From Pyrocephalus nanus (Eukaryota; Chordata; Aves; Passeriformes; Tyrannidae), in assembly GCA_038380795.1 (NCBI GenBank), contig CM076259.1, positions 61,461,938 through 61,525,937 of the forward strand: DNA of 64,000 bases, in the 5' to 3' direction. The translations under genes and the position numbers were made by a program. Shown here one piece after another: positions 51,501-64,000 of this stretch (position 1 is its first letter; the number at the start of each line of letters is the position of its first letter). The notes beneath the pieces were generated by a model. That model was not told the origin of the DNA, made no database searches, and saw only the letters and a program-made list of their open reading frames with translations.

Positions 51501-53641
51501 CACTCAGATCCACTCTGATGGCTGGAGCCTCCCGTTTGGATGTCCTGCAGCAAGATGTCTGGAAGAGGAGAGCCAGCAGATTCCCAAGACAACATTATTA
51601 CCCAGATTACCAACCTTAGGCAGTCACACAGAAAAAATGGGAACAAAATGGGAATACCAGTCAACCCCTATTCCCTGTTACTTTAAAAGCAGGCATCAAG
51701 GACCAGCTATTGTCCTAAAGCTTTTCTGCTTCTCATGTTTCATATGATGAAGACCAAGAATATTGAGCTGAAAATGGTACAGATTGGCAGATCAGCTGCA
51801 GCCAGAATGGCACCTCCCAGGAGTTTGGGTATCTAAATCAGCCAAAAGACTTGGGCAAATGTAGGTATCCAACCCACACATTACAGATGGAAAGACATTC
51901 TCATGTACTGTGAAGCTTTTAGGTGCTTTTATTCCAGTCTAAATTTCAACCTAAAACTTTCAATTGTAGCAGAGAAGGGAGATTACATCAATGAAATGTG
52001 TCTTTGAAAAGCTGTGCCTGCTTGGGGAATCTGAAAAAGAAATTGTAAGAACTCATCCACTCCTATTTCTCTCCTTTGTCACATTCTGAAGGTGATGATA
52101 GCCAGTTGTTAAAAAACTACCTTCAAACTCTTCTGAATAAACTCTGGCAATACAGTGTTTTCTGAAGACCTTCAAGTCTTATTTGAAGTTCATTACTAAA
52201 AATATCTTGTTCCTAAGTTTAGATTATATTATGAATGCTAACTCTTAGTCAATTTTTATTAAGGCACACTTCAGAAAATCTGGAAAATTTATTAACATGA
52301 TAAAATATAAATAGTGATATAGTTCATTGTTTCTTCTTAAAGAGCCTAAAACTTCTAGAAGAAATATATCAAACAACTAAAGATAGTGTTTTTGAAGTGC
52401 ACGCTCAAACCTGAGCTAAATCAGTGTTGAGTCACACGGTCCAAGCTTGAAAATGTGAATGTCTATCATATCTCATCAAAGCTATTGCAGCTATGTTGGA
52501 GTAGAACATGCCATCCTTTCATTAATTTGTGAAATTGCTCTACCAGAAGGGGAGGAATTCATGTGATTTCTGCCTTCTCTTTTCTCCCTTGTATTTCTCT
52601 CTGGTATCCTAAAATGAGTAACACTCAAGTTTCCTGGTTTGTTTTAGTTTTGTTTGTTTGTTTTTTGTAGACATGACCAATTTTATTTTCTTTTAGCAGT
52701 TTAACAGAGTAAATTTTTGTCCATAATGCTCAAGAGTTGTGTTTATAAGGATTTTTCTGCCTCTGATTCGTACCAGGAGGAGGATGTGGGCTCCATTTAG
52801 ATATGTGCAAGCAAGGCTGAAGAAAGATGTGACCAGAAATTATGAAATGCACCTGCTCTTCCACTTCCCCCCCCCCTCGTTTGTTCATAATTTTAGCTAG
52901 GTGTTTCGTGTTTACAAGCTTTTTTCTCACAGAAGGGCAGGATTCAAATAAGAATACAGAAATTTAAAATGGCAACAGGCTTCTTCTTTGGTACGTCAGA
53001 CTTCCTCTGTTTATTTTGTCTGATAAGTGTGCTTTGCTATCATTTCTGCATTGCTTGGATTTGCAAAATTAGGATAGCCAGTTTTCCACAAATAAAATTA
53101 TACATATTGTTTCATGCTGGGCATCTGGTGCACTTACTTTGTCATGGCTTTTAATAATGTTTTATCGTTAATGAATGTACAAACATGCTTGGGTCGTGTA
53201 AAGAAGGAAATGACGCAGAATTTCCCATATGTTGAAAACTGTTGGGTGGCTGATGAAAATTCAAACACTGGGAATTCTAGGCCTCTTTCTAGAAGTTTAT
53301 GTAATGGTTTGATTAATGTTGAAGTTAATGCAATTTGTTGAAATAATTTAAGCTGTACAAATAGATTTTAATTATACTAAGCAGTTGAGAAAATAAAATT
53401 TGTATAGGTACTGTTTTACTTGTTATGCTCTCCTTCTTTGAAAAATGTTTGTTTAAAAATATCTGTGCTTGTTCTTGCTCTTATCTCTTTCTCTGTGGGA
53501 TGAAGGCAGCAAGCAGTGTGAAGTGAAAAATAATATATTTCCTAACTGGGAAAAAAAAAGTTTTACTTTTTTTTTTTACACGTACCAGACTTCTGTGACA
53601 TATTCCTGTGTAATGGTTGTAAACACTCTTTTATTTTTAAG

Positions 53642-53717
53642 GTTATTCTTGTGCAAGTTAATCCAGGGGAAACATTTACAATAAGAAGAGAAGATGGACA
53701 GTATCAGTGCATTACAG
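53642..53717 (+). CDS. FNDC3A: FNDC3A, coding exon 3
   Basis: This exon encodes VILVQVNPGETFTIRREDGQ followed by YQCIT and the first base of a Gly codon (25 codons plus one base), the most recognisable motif of the FNDC3A/FNDC3B N-terminus. The acceptor TTTTTAAG ends at 53641 and the donor ACAG|GTAAAG follows 53717. It starts in phase 0 and ends in phase 1, so the next exon must supply two bases of the Gly codon (family continuation PAQVPMMSPNG, not found in the window). RREDGQ distinguishes it from FNDC3B, which has RAEDGT here. The segment precedes the FN3 domains and probably belongs to the cytosolic proline-rich head. Confidence 0.95.
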
Positions 53718-54854
53718 GTAAAGCTGATAAATTTATTTTAATATTTCCTGAGTCTGAATCAGGATTAATAAAAGGCAATTTGTGGTGTTGAAAATAAAAG
53801 ACTGACAGAACTTATTTTAAATACAAGGGCTGTTTAAAGACCTAAAAGACTATATGCTAAGCATCGTTGGATTTAGATTTCCCTGCCATAAACAAAGTAC
53901 TTTTCCTTATATTAGATGAAATTAAATTTCTTGGGGAGGGCAAGGGTGGGAACATTTTCAGCTTGCAAAGCAAACAGGGAAATGCTGTTATAGCAAATTT
54001 TGACTAACCTCATTTATTGCACAGACCTCAAATCAAAAGCTACAGTTATTATGGTTTGAGGAGGATTTTTTTTTTTTTTTTTAGCTGTCTTGTAGACATT
54101 GTTTCCCACTACTAGTTTCTCATCTGTATGGGCCACATTGCATTATTTCTGAGTTCTAGCAAGTGCAGCTTCAACAATGGTCAGTTTGGATATTGTTTTC
54201 TATTCTGAATGTCAGTAGCTACCCATTAGGCATCTTTAGAAGAGGTACCACAAGAAATGAGCAGTCAGCTACTGCTGTTTAGAATACTTCATTTTACTGT
54301 GTTATAGGAGAGTATCCACAGATTCAGCTATGGGGTCAAATTTTTGCTCTCTATCTTCTGGGCCAGTGAACCCTGCCTTCGTTTTTTTTCTGAATGTTGG
54401 CCCAGCTTCAACAGAGACTGTTCTGGGAATTTGAAGGAAGTATTTTCATCTCCTTTCCCTCTTCAATCTGAGAAGAATCAAAAAGTCTGGTTTCCAGTGT
54501 CACAGGCAGGTCCTTTGGCTACAAAATAACCTATTAAAAGGAGGCCTTGGATCTTAATTAGGTTTATATTGACAGTTCTTATAGTTTACATGTCTGTTAA
54601 CACCATATTTCAAAACTTTGTGCTGATTGCACGGTATTGTTTCATCCTTTGAGCCACAAATGGATCAGTGTTGCAGCTCATGGTTCTATAGGGCTTATTT
54701 GAAACATGGTATGTAATAATTACTTGGCAGTACCTGAGGGGAACATAGTGAATTTTGTCTTGCAATTCAAGTTAAAGAACAGATAAAATGTATGTTTCTG
54801 TTGAACAAAATACTGAGGAGAGTGGCATGTATTGCATGTTTGCTTCTGATTTTT

Positions 54855-54890
54855 GATTTATCAAATGGTGGGGATTTATCAAGTGGTGGG
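54855..54890. repeat. 18-bp tandem duplication
   Basis: GATTTATCAAATGGTGGG is followed directly by GATTTATCAAGTGGTGGG, with one base difference. A small slippage duplication in intron 3. Confidence 0.9.
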
Positions 54891-57800
54891 AAATTAATTG
54901 GCGCTTTCCTTGCATGATCATCTTCAAAGCAGGAAGTGTTTAATGAACTGCAAAAATATTGAGATCATATCTTTATAGATACACTCTAACCTTTCATGGT
55001 ACAGCTTTTATCCTTGCCTGGTCCTGCTTGCTTTCCGAGGAGGCAGCTCACCATTGTGATTTGATTCAGCTGTGGATTTCTTCATGCTTTAAATATGAAA
55101 GTGAGCATGAGCAGTTGTTAGACAGTTGTTCCTGGGACTCACTAACTGTGAGCTGAGGTACAGTATTTACAACTTTCCTGAAAAGTGCTGATGGCAATCT
55201 AGAAACCTACATCTCAGATCAGTTCCAGAGCTTTTGCAGACCTCCTGTCATACAGACATTCTCCTTGTCCTTCCCCCTTCCTGGAGATAAAATTGTGGTT
55301 TATACTTGGCAGTTAAATAGGGGGCATAAAGTTTTTTTCATGTCTGTACATTCACTAATCTTGGTATAGAATCTGTGTTGCATGTGATCTTGTGAATATT
55401 GCTTTTCTCGTCTATTCTTGCCACTCTTGAGACATTTCTGTGTTTTGAGGGCTATGCCAAAGGATCTTTCCACCTTTTGTTTTGTTGGGTCTTTCTGGCT
55501 TAAAGAAGAAATTTCCTTAGTACTTGATGCTCTAGCTTTTTTCATTATATGTATTGCAAGTAATGAGGAGTGTCTGCTGTCCTGTTTTCTGTGTAGAGAT
55601 TTGTATAAAGTGAACAATTTCAGATGGTGAAAGCTGTAGAGAGTAATTTGGTATTGGTGATCCCTTTTTTTCTGCTACATCTTCTCAAAAATAGTTAGCC
55701 CTTGACTTGTCTACAAAATGAATGACCAGTCTGCAAAATGAGTTAAAACTACAGGAGTCTATTGCATTGTCTCTAAAGAAAGAAAGTTCCTTGTTTATTT
55801 CTTCATTGTATGCACTCAGTTATTAGATGAAATCAAAGTTAAAGATGCAGAAATATATAATGAGAATGGTCTGGATAAATGTACAGAGATGCTTATTTTA
55901 GAAAAGGCATGAAGAAGGCCAAGGTGATTGAAATGTAGTGGAGATGCAATCAGTGGGAAGTTAATTTAGTCATTAAAATGCTTCTTAATACTTTTCAAAT
56001 CTAGTTTTTCCTGTAAATATTTACTCATCTTTATACCCTTTTCTGAATTTATTAACATAGAAGTCTCTGCAAAAGCGCATATGCAGCTTTTTTGTGAATG
56101 TACTATATATAGAATTATGTAAGTATAGTGCTAAAATGAAAGAGTGGAAGTTGAGAAGTAGCGAGCTGCTTCTGGATTCCCAATAGCGCAGATAGCTAGA
56201 TACATTAGTTGGATGATTTGGTAAGTCTCGCTTCCTTGGATAACTCTGGATCTCTCTTGTGCTTTGTTGCTGGTCAGTTCACCTTGAGATTGTGCTGTCT
56301 GCTGAAGTCAATGTGAATTGTTAATAAATTAACCATAATGTTAATTGTATTATCTTACATCATATAGTTGTCTGTTGGAAACACTGAGATGCTCCATCAG
56401 TCTTTGTGCTGCTATTGTTAGATGTTCTATTTGTAAAGAGAATTATCCTTACTTTGGCAATACTATACATAGGGTAGAACTTCTCAACCTGAAAATAATG
56501 AGTCAGTGTCTCTTCAGGAGAAAGAGAGGTGTGACTAAAGTGACTGTTTAGAGCTGTCCTTGAATCAATGAAGTAATGAAAACATAAAGCACTAATTAAT
56601 GGAGAAGCAAACAGTGCATTTTCTGTGAGCCACCCTTCTGAAGAAAATGCTGCATTTACACACAGGTTTTTGTGTTGACTTACCATCTGTTTGCTGGTAT
56701 AGCTCTTAGATGATCTGTAAAGCCTTGACTGTTTTGGAACTTAATGTTGGCCCCTTCCATGGGAGTTAGATTGGGTGAAAATGCACTTGAGAATATTTCC
56801 TGGTTTGAAGTCTCTGAGGATGGCAGAAGAGCAGTGATGGTTAAGGGACCTTTTATCCTTAGTGAATCCTATTACTTTATTTTGGTGGACATTTGATGAC
56901 TTAAAATAGCGTGTGTATTTTATTCTTAATTTCTGTAGAATAAGAAGCGTGATTACTTTATATTTCTGCAGTTAACACTATTGGATCATAGTTGTTCTTC
57001 TGTTGTGTGTATTTTGACCTAAATACAGCCTTGAATGAGCACTTCTGGGTGCCAATGGCCATTTTTTCTGATTTTATAAAAGATTTTCTTTGCCTGCATA
57101 GTGATTTGTCTGATAGTCATGACTTCTGCTCCCCCTTGATGCAACTTCAATTTAACCATTTGTCAGTCTCTAACTTTACAAAAGCACTGTGCTTTTCTTG
57201 CTAGCTAGATAGAAAGATATCTCTGTATCCATGTGTTAGACCAAAATGTTTATTTTCAATAGAGCTCTTTTAAATTTATGAAAATTTTCTCACATTCTAG
57301 AAATACACAGACTTCTGTGGAAACCTTCCTTAAGCCAAAATTTTCTTCTGTTAAAATGAAATAATCAGCTACATTACGGTGATTCAGAGAACCAGGTTTG
57401 AAATGTATGAATGGGCTCTCTTTGTAGAAGTGAATTACTGCAGATCACTCATTCATGAATCCTTCCTATTGCAGAATAAATGAATGAAGATGACTCATCT
57501 TGAGCACATTTTATAACAGTCCCAAGTTACAGCTAAAGGCTATTAAATGTTACTTGACATAATAAGAGAGACCATGTTCTATATGTCTCTGGAAAGGAAA
57601 ATAACCATTTTCATAATAGAATAAGAAGACTTATGTAAATTAGAATGAGTCATAAATACTCCATGCTTTGAAATTAAATGAAGTATCAGTATTAAGGTTA
57701 GTCTCTGGGATAAAAGTTAAGCAAGCTTAACCTATTTTTTTCTCTTGAAATAAGAAATACAATACTTCTGAAAAGTGTTTTCAAGGAAGTCAAGAGGAAA

Positions 57801-57926
57801 AGAAGATGCATCAATTCTGAGACTGCAGTAGTGAAACACAAACTTTAATTGATTCTAAGATTAACTTCAGCTTTGCAACACCAAACCTGCCCATTATCCA
57901 GAATACTATGTGACTACAGCTGTAAG

Positions 57927-58478
57927 AGAATCAGAGAATGGTTTGGGTTGGAAAGGACCTTCAAAGGTTATCTAGTTCCAACCTCCCTGACAGGGGCAGG
58001 GGCACCTTTCACTAGACCAAGTTTCTCAGAGCCCCATTCAGTCTGGCCTCGGACATTGTCAGGGATGGGGCATCCACAGCTTCTCTGAACAACCTGTGCC
58101 AGTGCCTCATAAACCCCCTTTATATATTCAAAGGCTGTATTAAGGTATCCCCAAGTACCTTCTCCTCTCCAGGCTGAACAACCACAACTCTCTCAGCCTG
58201 TCTTCATAGCAGAGGTGCTCCAGCATTCCAGTCATTTTTGTGGCACTCCTATGGACCTGCTCCAACAATCCGTGTCTGTCTTGTGCTGAGGAACTCAGTA
58301 CTCCAGGGAGGGTCTCACAAGAGCAGAGCAGAGGGGCAGAATCCTCAACCTGCTGGCCATGCAGCCCAGGGTATGATTGGATTTCTGGGCTGCAAGTACA
58401 CCATGTCAGCTTGTGTCTAGTTTTTCATCCAGCATTATCCCCAAGTCCTCTGCAGGGCTGCTCTTAATCAGTTATCTA
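57927..58478 (-). mobile_element. CR1 LINE 3' portion, about 550 bp
   Basis: AGAATCAGAGAATGGTTTGG begins the reverse complement of a CR1 3' end; GTTGGAAAGGACCTTCAAAG, CTCCAGGCTGAACAACCACA, ACTCCAGGGAGGGTCTCACA and CCATGCAGCCCAGGGTATGA follow in family order, up to GTCCTCTGCAGGGCTGCTCT near 58465. It is the most complete minus-strand CR1 here, with little decay but no intact frame. The frames at 57849-58088 and 58238-58467 are reverse-strand translations of it. Confidence 0.95.
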
Positions 58479-59431
58479 CTGTTTTCTGCTGTCAGGTTTT
58501 GTGTGGTTTTGATTGTTTACAGATAGTGTTCGAGCAGCCAAACTGAACATCTTGAAATCCAAGCTGCTATTTAAGTACATTTGAACCAAAAAAGAACCCT
58601 AGATTTATCTTGTTCTCATATCATCTGGTGCTTTAATGTTGAGTTTTATCTAAAACTAATTTATTAATATTGGAGGTTATTTAAGAGTATCCTAAATTCT
58701 GTACAATTTGCCGCAGACCCCTCAGAAGGGACTTTGTTAGTTGCTAATGTTCACTGGGAGATGATTTTCTCACAAGACCAGCTCTGCTTATTATCAAATA
58801 TTAAATCACTGTGCTAAATGGAGGAAATGTGTCCTGTCGTTTCGTGGTGATTTTAGTACGTACAGGGATACCTGGCACTGCAGTAGTGATCCCATTTGTT
58901 GACTTTAAGGGTGACATCACCTCTAGGAATACCATATCTTGTTTGTTAAATTACTTGATATCTACTTTAGCACTGGGCTAGGTTTAGAAATAAAAGACTG
59001 TTTATTTAAATACACAGCTCTATAGCAATGGAACAAACTAGCAAAAGCAATAAAACACTGTTAACAGGAGTTCTCTCTTTGAGCAGCTCTAGTCTTCTAG
59101 GTAGCTTAAGAGCCTGGATAATGAACTCCTTACAAGTAACCTGGATGTGTATTACAAAGTTCTAGTCTGGTTTTCCTGCTCCTGTTAAGAATAGCTTACT
59201 GAAGTCTCCCAGGGAAGCTGCTCTAGGTAATCTTTCTTTTCTTTCTGTAGCCCAAAAAGAAACTAATTCTTTGTCCTTGTTTCCATTTCCCTGTTTCTCA
59301 TTTCAACTGAAATGTTGCATGATGACTTGTAAGTTAATTTGCCTTCCTTTTCGTCTTCAATGATACTTTTGCAGCTTTTCTCCACTGTAGCCTTCTGAAA
59401 ACATAGATATAAACTTTTATACATCAGTTCA

Positions 59432-59448
59432 TTAAAAAAAAAAAAAAA
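59432..59448 (+). repeat. Poly-A run
   Basis: About 16 A bases following TTCATT, then TCAAAACAACCCC. A simple homopolymer in intron 3 with no retroposed body recognised. Confidence 0.8.
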
Positions 59449-62279
59449 TCAAAACAACCCCAGCCTAAATGGTAAATAATCTCAGTTGTCTTCTCCATTC
59501 CTTCTGTGTTAATGCTGTAGAAGACTGAACATGTTATATGAGGCTGAAACTGGATATGGATACTTAGGTTAGCATCCTCTTCTACATATTAATTTTAGGA
59601 TCTCCATCGGAAGTATTCAGAGGGCCTTCATAAGAGGCATTGAGGGAAGCTAAGACAAGTCAACTGGAAGTATGGGGTCACAGCAATTACAGTGATTTAC
59701 AGCTACTTAACTCTTGGTTGAGAATGTCCCTGTAGAGAGTCAGAGCTGAGTTTTGGAGTAGCTTAACTTTAAAACTCCTCTGTTTGGAAATTGCTTTCAA
59801 TATACACAATTTAAAAATTGTTTCATAGATGTTTATATTTCTTCATATCTACAGCCAAACTAAAAATAATAAGAATGTTAGTATTGGTCAGCTGTGTGGG
59901 AGTATGACTGCAGAGGAGCCGTACTTCTCTTTTGTGTTGCAATAAGATGATGACAGAAAGTGGCTGCAAAGCATGGTTGTAACAGCTTGATTTGGAGCTG
60001 TCTCATTCTGAAATAACTTTAAGTAGGACCTGCTCTTTTTATACCTTAGACTAATAAACAGAGTGCAAATATTGTCAAAGACTTAACCCTTCTGCCTTTT
60101 ACAAAAGGTGTTAGTTCAGATCTCTTTCACCATGTTGATTGTAGTGGGTTTTAGGGAAAACATAGTTTTTCTGCTATTGATTTCCATTTAAAATGTGTTA
60201 AATAGGTTCAGTTTCTTTATATAGACAAAAAATGTCTACAGGTTTTTTGCCTTGACTATTTTCTAATTCTTCTATTAGACATTTTTCTAACTTTTCTTCT
60301 ATCTTACTTCATTGCAAGATGTGAAGGAGTTCATAACATACTGTATTCATCATAAGGTGTTCAGTTAGGTTCTCCTTTTTCTCTTTGATTTTCCTGTATA
60401 TATAGATCAATTAATTTTCCCTTGTATCTTCTTTAATCTTCTCCTTTATTCCCCTTTTTCACTGCGTTGCAAGCTCCACGCTGCAAACTCAGCTTGACTC
60501 TAGGAAGGTTCTGGAGACATTTGTTTGAAATATCAGTTCTTGAGCTGCATACTGAAGGCATCTAATTTTAGGTGTCTAAATGTGTGTTTCTATATGTGGC
60601 CTTGGATCTAAGCTCCTATTTGAAACTAGTGAAGGTTTAGTCACTAGCTGTAGTACACTCAGTGCTTTTCAGCTGACATCACTTTGCACTCAATAGCTCT
60701 CCAAGCTCCACTGTCTGTACCAAGTAGATCTCCACTTGCTATAATGGGAGGTTTAAGTCCTAACTTGCATGCGAACTCATAATTTTAGATACCTAAATGA
60801 AGTGTCTCCATTCTGGAGCTAAAGCCTGACTGTTATAAGCTGAAATAAATATGGCTACATCCTGAAGATGCCTCATTTGGATGTGTTGATTCACAGCTGT
60901 ACACACAGTGAATGTCTTTGTCTTCAAGCATTGAACTCTTCGAGCTCATCCATTTCTGTGACCATCTAATATCTCGTTTTACATGAAGGGTACTTGTAGG
61001 TGCATGGTGAGAAGGGAATGACCACCCTAAGTCGCAGCTAAGAATAACTCTAAAACTTGGTTTCCTGTAGTCAGGCATGTCTAGCTCACAAGGCTGTGAA
61101 GTATTAACTTAAACTGCTGAGATGCAGGTACTACTATTGCCCGAGTTTGGAATCAGTTGGATGAGCTTTGTATGAAGCATGTTAAGCTTGACAGGCCTGC
61201 ATCTGGCAATATTATGATAGTGCTGGGGCATTGCAGTCAGTTAGTCTGATTTGTTACCTGACTATGCTGTTGATGGGGAAAAAATAGCCCTGCATTGCTT
61301 GCTTTATGTGAGGAAAAGATGGGAAAATTCATGTAGGATCTCTTCTTGGTTTCTAGTGTAAGTAGAAAGTTTGCCTAATGTAAGCAGGTAGCAGTTTGAA
61401 CTAAATCAAAAATCAGAGATGCAGGCATTTCACTTGGTATTGTCACTTAATGTCCTAACATTTAGCATAACTTACACTGATAGCATTTTCTATATCTTGA
61501 TTAGATGCAACCTGATTGATTGAAATAATAAAGATTCGTGAAGGTTGCTTATTAAATAGAGGAAGAAGTTTCTTAATTTCATTATCTGTTTATTTAAAAG
61601 CAAATTGAGCTTTTATTTTATAGAAACTCAATGTTTTTAAGTGGACTTTGTACTGGGTGTCATAAAAATGGAAAGACTAGAATGTGCATAAAGAACTTTT
61701 GCTAGATTCTCTTTCCCCGCTGTGTACAGTATGAGTACATGCTGGTGTGTCACCTGTTGGCGAATGCTGCAGATTTTTAGATGAGACCCCAGGAAAGTTC
61801 TTTATAGTTCACCCTGTAAGATTAATGTTTTGTTGCTAAATTCTTGGTGTATAGCTGTAGCTGTCAAAGGATTCAGACTTTTATCACAGAATTACTGTTA
61901 ATAAGAAATAGCTTTGAATTAATTTGATTTACTCTTGTCCTATTTGTGTTTCAAATAGTAGTCAAGGCTGCCTTATTGTGTGAACCCTTGTCAAGCACTT
62001 GATAGTTGTGAAGGGTGACAGACAAACTGGGAAGGAAAACAATCTTCGTGGTTATGGAGCTGTTCTCATGGCCATTGTTTTTCCAGAGCTCCTCAAAACA
62101 GAGCAAGTTCCTCATACATGCCCAGGCTGCCACAGCCATGCCAGCAGTTTACAGGTTCTGATATTGCTCTGCCTTCATGCTTTATCTGATGCCAGAAGTT
62201 CTTGAGTACCCAGAGGGTCAAGGCAGCAGTGAAAAGAGACCAGGAGGTTAGTCTTCCTTTCCTTAATTTTCACATGTGC

Positions 62280-62319
62280 AAGGCTACTGAATTGTCTGCA
62301 AGGCTACTGAGTTGTGTGT
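62280..62319. repeat. 20-bp tandem duplication
   Basis: AAGGCTACTGAATTGTCTGC is followed by AAGGCTACTGAGTTGTGTGT. A short duplication with a few differences in the second copy. Confidence 0.8.
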
Positions 62320-62628
62320 GTGGGTCCAAGTACACTTTTCTCACAATAATATTATATCTAATTATATGTTCCAACTTTGAATCCAGGGATTTTCTAATTC
62401 TGTTCTTGGTTAGCTTTTTTTTTTTTCTAATGGATGAATCAGCAGCACATGGCTTGGTAGATATGGCTGTACATGTGTTATTAATAGTAAATTAATAGTT
62501 GTCTTTTTTGACTGTCTGTGAAATGACTGAGGTTTTGTCAGCTTGCATGACTTACATGATCATGACATTCTTCAACTTTATTTAAAATCATGGTAATAAA
62601 ACTTCCTTTCCCCTTCTTCCTTTTGCAG

Positions 62629-62762
62629 ACATGCAGCAATCTGTTTTACATCTAAAGCAGTTTATTACCCAAATGAGGGAAAGAAAGAAGATGCAGAAGA
62701 TAACAAGGCCATTACAAACATATAGCCTAGCTGTGCACAAACATAAACAGCTCCCGTGTAAT
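62629..62762 (+). other. Possible cryptic exon, 134 bp
   Basis: A strong acceptor (pyrimidine-rich CCTTCTTCCTTTTGCAG ending at 62628) is followed by an open stretch and a good donor (TAAT|GTGAGT at 62762/62763). Joined to the phase-1 end of exon 3, it reads open through 44 more codons. The length (134 bp) would however leave the next exon out of register, so inclusion would normally break the protein. It is not part of the known family sequence. It may be a poison exon, a non-coding-transcript exon or chance. Confidence 0.25.
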
Positions 62763-64000
62763 GTGAGTTAAAGGCCAGTTACAAGCTATGTAAGTTCAGC
62801 CACTTAAAGCCATTAAGAAACAATGTAATCACATGAGGTTTCAAACAAAGTTAGAAGGGCCAAATTCACTGATAGTAAATACAGCTACATACGGTGCTGT
62901 TCTTTCTTGTTTCTTTTTGCCAAAGAGGAGCTCTTTTTTGCGCTTCAAAGGGCTTTCCAGTTGTCCTTCTAGAAAACAGAGTTGTCTAGATCAGGTGCCC
63001 TAGGATATCATCCAAAGAGCCTTAGATTTTTTCAAGTGACTGTACAACACCCAATAACTTGTAGATGAGTCTCAGATTAATGGTTTTAGGGCTACTGGAG
63101 AAGCTGACTACACTTTCCTTCCCTTTTGATTAATCAGCTACTCTGTGAGGATGTGCTTCATCTCCTTTGCCTGTTCTCAATTTGTTTTCCCCATAGCCCA
63201 TTCTCCAGCAGTTGCACTTGTCCTTTCCCTTTGGTGCCATATATATGGACCATTTTCATAAATACTGTGCATACTGTGTTTCCCTTGGATGATCTTGACA
63301 ATTGTATTCAAAGGTAGAGTGGATGTGCCTTCCAAGGCAGCCAAAGAAAGAGCTGCAGTAAGAACTGTAAATGTCAAACTGATAGTCTATATTAATAATT
63401 CTTAAAAGGAGTTAATATGGATTTGTAGTTTCAATAAGATGTAAGTTCCTGTGAGTGGGGTAGTGAGTGTTCCCCATGATGGCCTCTTCCTAATGAAGTA
63501 TTTCAACAATACTAGAAAAATCTTATGACATATAGACAGGTCATTTAATGTTGAATGATCGTGCTAAACAAAGACCTCAAGAGGACGGTGGACTAAGACA
63601 AAGTCTTGAAGTAGGGAAAGCCTTATTCCTAAAACACAGCGTTAGCAGGCCAGTTCTCAAAACAAAACAAAGCAAACAACCAAAGCAGGTGTAAACAATC
63701 AAATTCCTGGAAAGAGACAGGCAAAGAACTGCTAGGTCCAAGAGATGTAAGTTAGTGATACTTCAGCCTTCTAAGAATGAAGAATGAATCAGAATGAAAG
63801 TTGAAGATGACGAATAGAAGGAGAAAGAAGTGTCTACAGAGAGTTGCCAGCCTTTCTCTTTTTTTCTATTTTTTCCATAACTTGCCTTTAAGATAGTCTC
63901 TGGAAAGATGGAATTAAAGTTAAATGCTACTGTTGCATCCTCAGCTGCTTTACACTTGAAGAGATAGTACTCTGAAAGGCACCACTCTCTTGACAGAGTT

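Larger units (their letters stand above)
32084..53641 (+). other. FNDC3A: FNDC3A intron 2 (about 21.6 kb)
   Basis: The intron runs from the GTAAGG donor to the acceptor ending TTATTTTTAAG at 53641. No intervening coding exon is supported: exon 2 ends and exon 3 starts in phase 0, and together they give an uninterrupted match to the family N-terminus. It contains CR1 fragments near 32.6-33.2, 38.0 and 39.4 kb, homopolymer tracts, a 29/30-bp tandem duplication, and a CpG-bearing stretch near 44 kb. The region 50.7-51.9 kb is less AT-rich with open frames on both strands (about 90-100 codons) but no recognisable product. Confidence 0.85.
53718..64000 (+). other. FNDC3A: FNDC3A intron 3 (partial)
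   Basis: The intron starts at GTAAAG and runs past the window edge. I searched for the expected next exon (product PAQVPMMSPNGS) and did not see it. The stretch holds one large CR1 copy (57.9-58.5 kb), two short tandem duplications and a possible cryptic exon at 62629-62762. Otherwise it is AT-rich DNA with only short chance open frames. Confidence 0.85.

Noticed and set aside
55700..55745. Repeated CTACAAAATGA / CTGCAAAATGA
   Set aside because: A short imperfect 20-bp similarity, too weak to call a duplication with confidence.
57849..58467. Open frames of 60-79 codons at 58 kb
   Set aside because: They lie mostly on the antisense strand of a CR1 fragment.
1..64000. CRISPR arrays, tRNA, rRNA, bacterial operons or phage genes
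   Set aside because: No regularly spaced repeats, no cloverleaf or rRNA signatures noticed, and the whole window has vertebrate intron character.

Overview
The window is nuclear DNA from a bird. It is AT-rich and gene-poor, made mostly of very long introns, and carries several 5'-truncated CR1 LINE fragments whose ends resemble ATTCTATGAT (seen as TCATAGAAT on the opposite strand). One fragment looks like an avian endogenous retrovirus LTR. There is a single CpG island. No bacterial, plasmid, CRISPR, rRNA or tRNA features were found. I cannot name the species.

The only gene I can support is the 5' part of FNDC3A (fibronectin type III domain containing 3A), on the + strand. Its CpG-island promoter lies at about 13.25-14.08 kb, with a non-coding first exon ending at a GTACGT donor at 13600. 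Coding exon 2 (31955-32083) encodes the start MAEHPPLLDTT. Coding exon 3 (53642-53717) encodes VILVQVNPGETFTIRREDGQ and continues to CITG. Splice sites and phases agree (phase 0 into exon 3, phase 1 out of it). The remaining exons, with all of the FN3 repeats and the C-terminal membrane anchor, lie beyond 64000. The window therefore holds only the first 58 codons plus one base of the protein.

Layout: 1-12.8 kb is upstream DNA with no convincing gene, holding a CR1 scrap and an AAACC microsatellite. At 12.8-13.1 kb is an ERV-like 3' end. At 13.16-14.1 kb is the promoter: CAGACC repeats, paired GC boxes, a YY1-type motif, the exon 1 donor and a possible second first exon. Intron 1 is about 18.4 kb, intron 2 about 21.6 kb, and intron 3 is partial (over 10 kb). 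The introns hold CR1 fragments, homopolymer and pyrimidine tracts, small tandem duplications and one CpG-bearing stretch with an RFX-like site.

I found no undescribed multi-gene system. The points most worth checking are the organisation of the FNDC3A start region (a uORF whose stop overlaps the ATGATG start and which may correspond to the start codon of the paralogue FNDC3B), a second first exon that could join exon 3 in frame, and the ERV fragment abutting the promoter.
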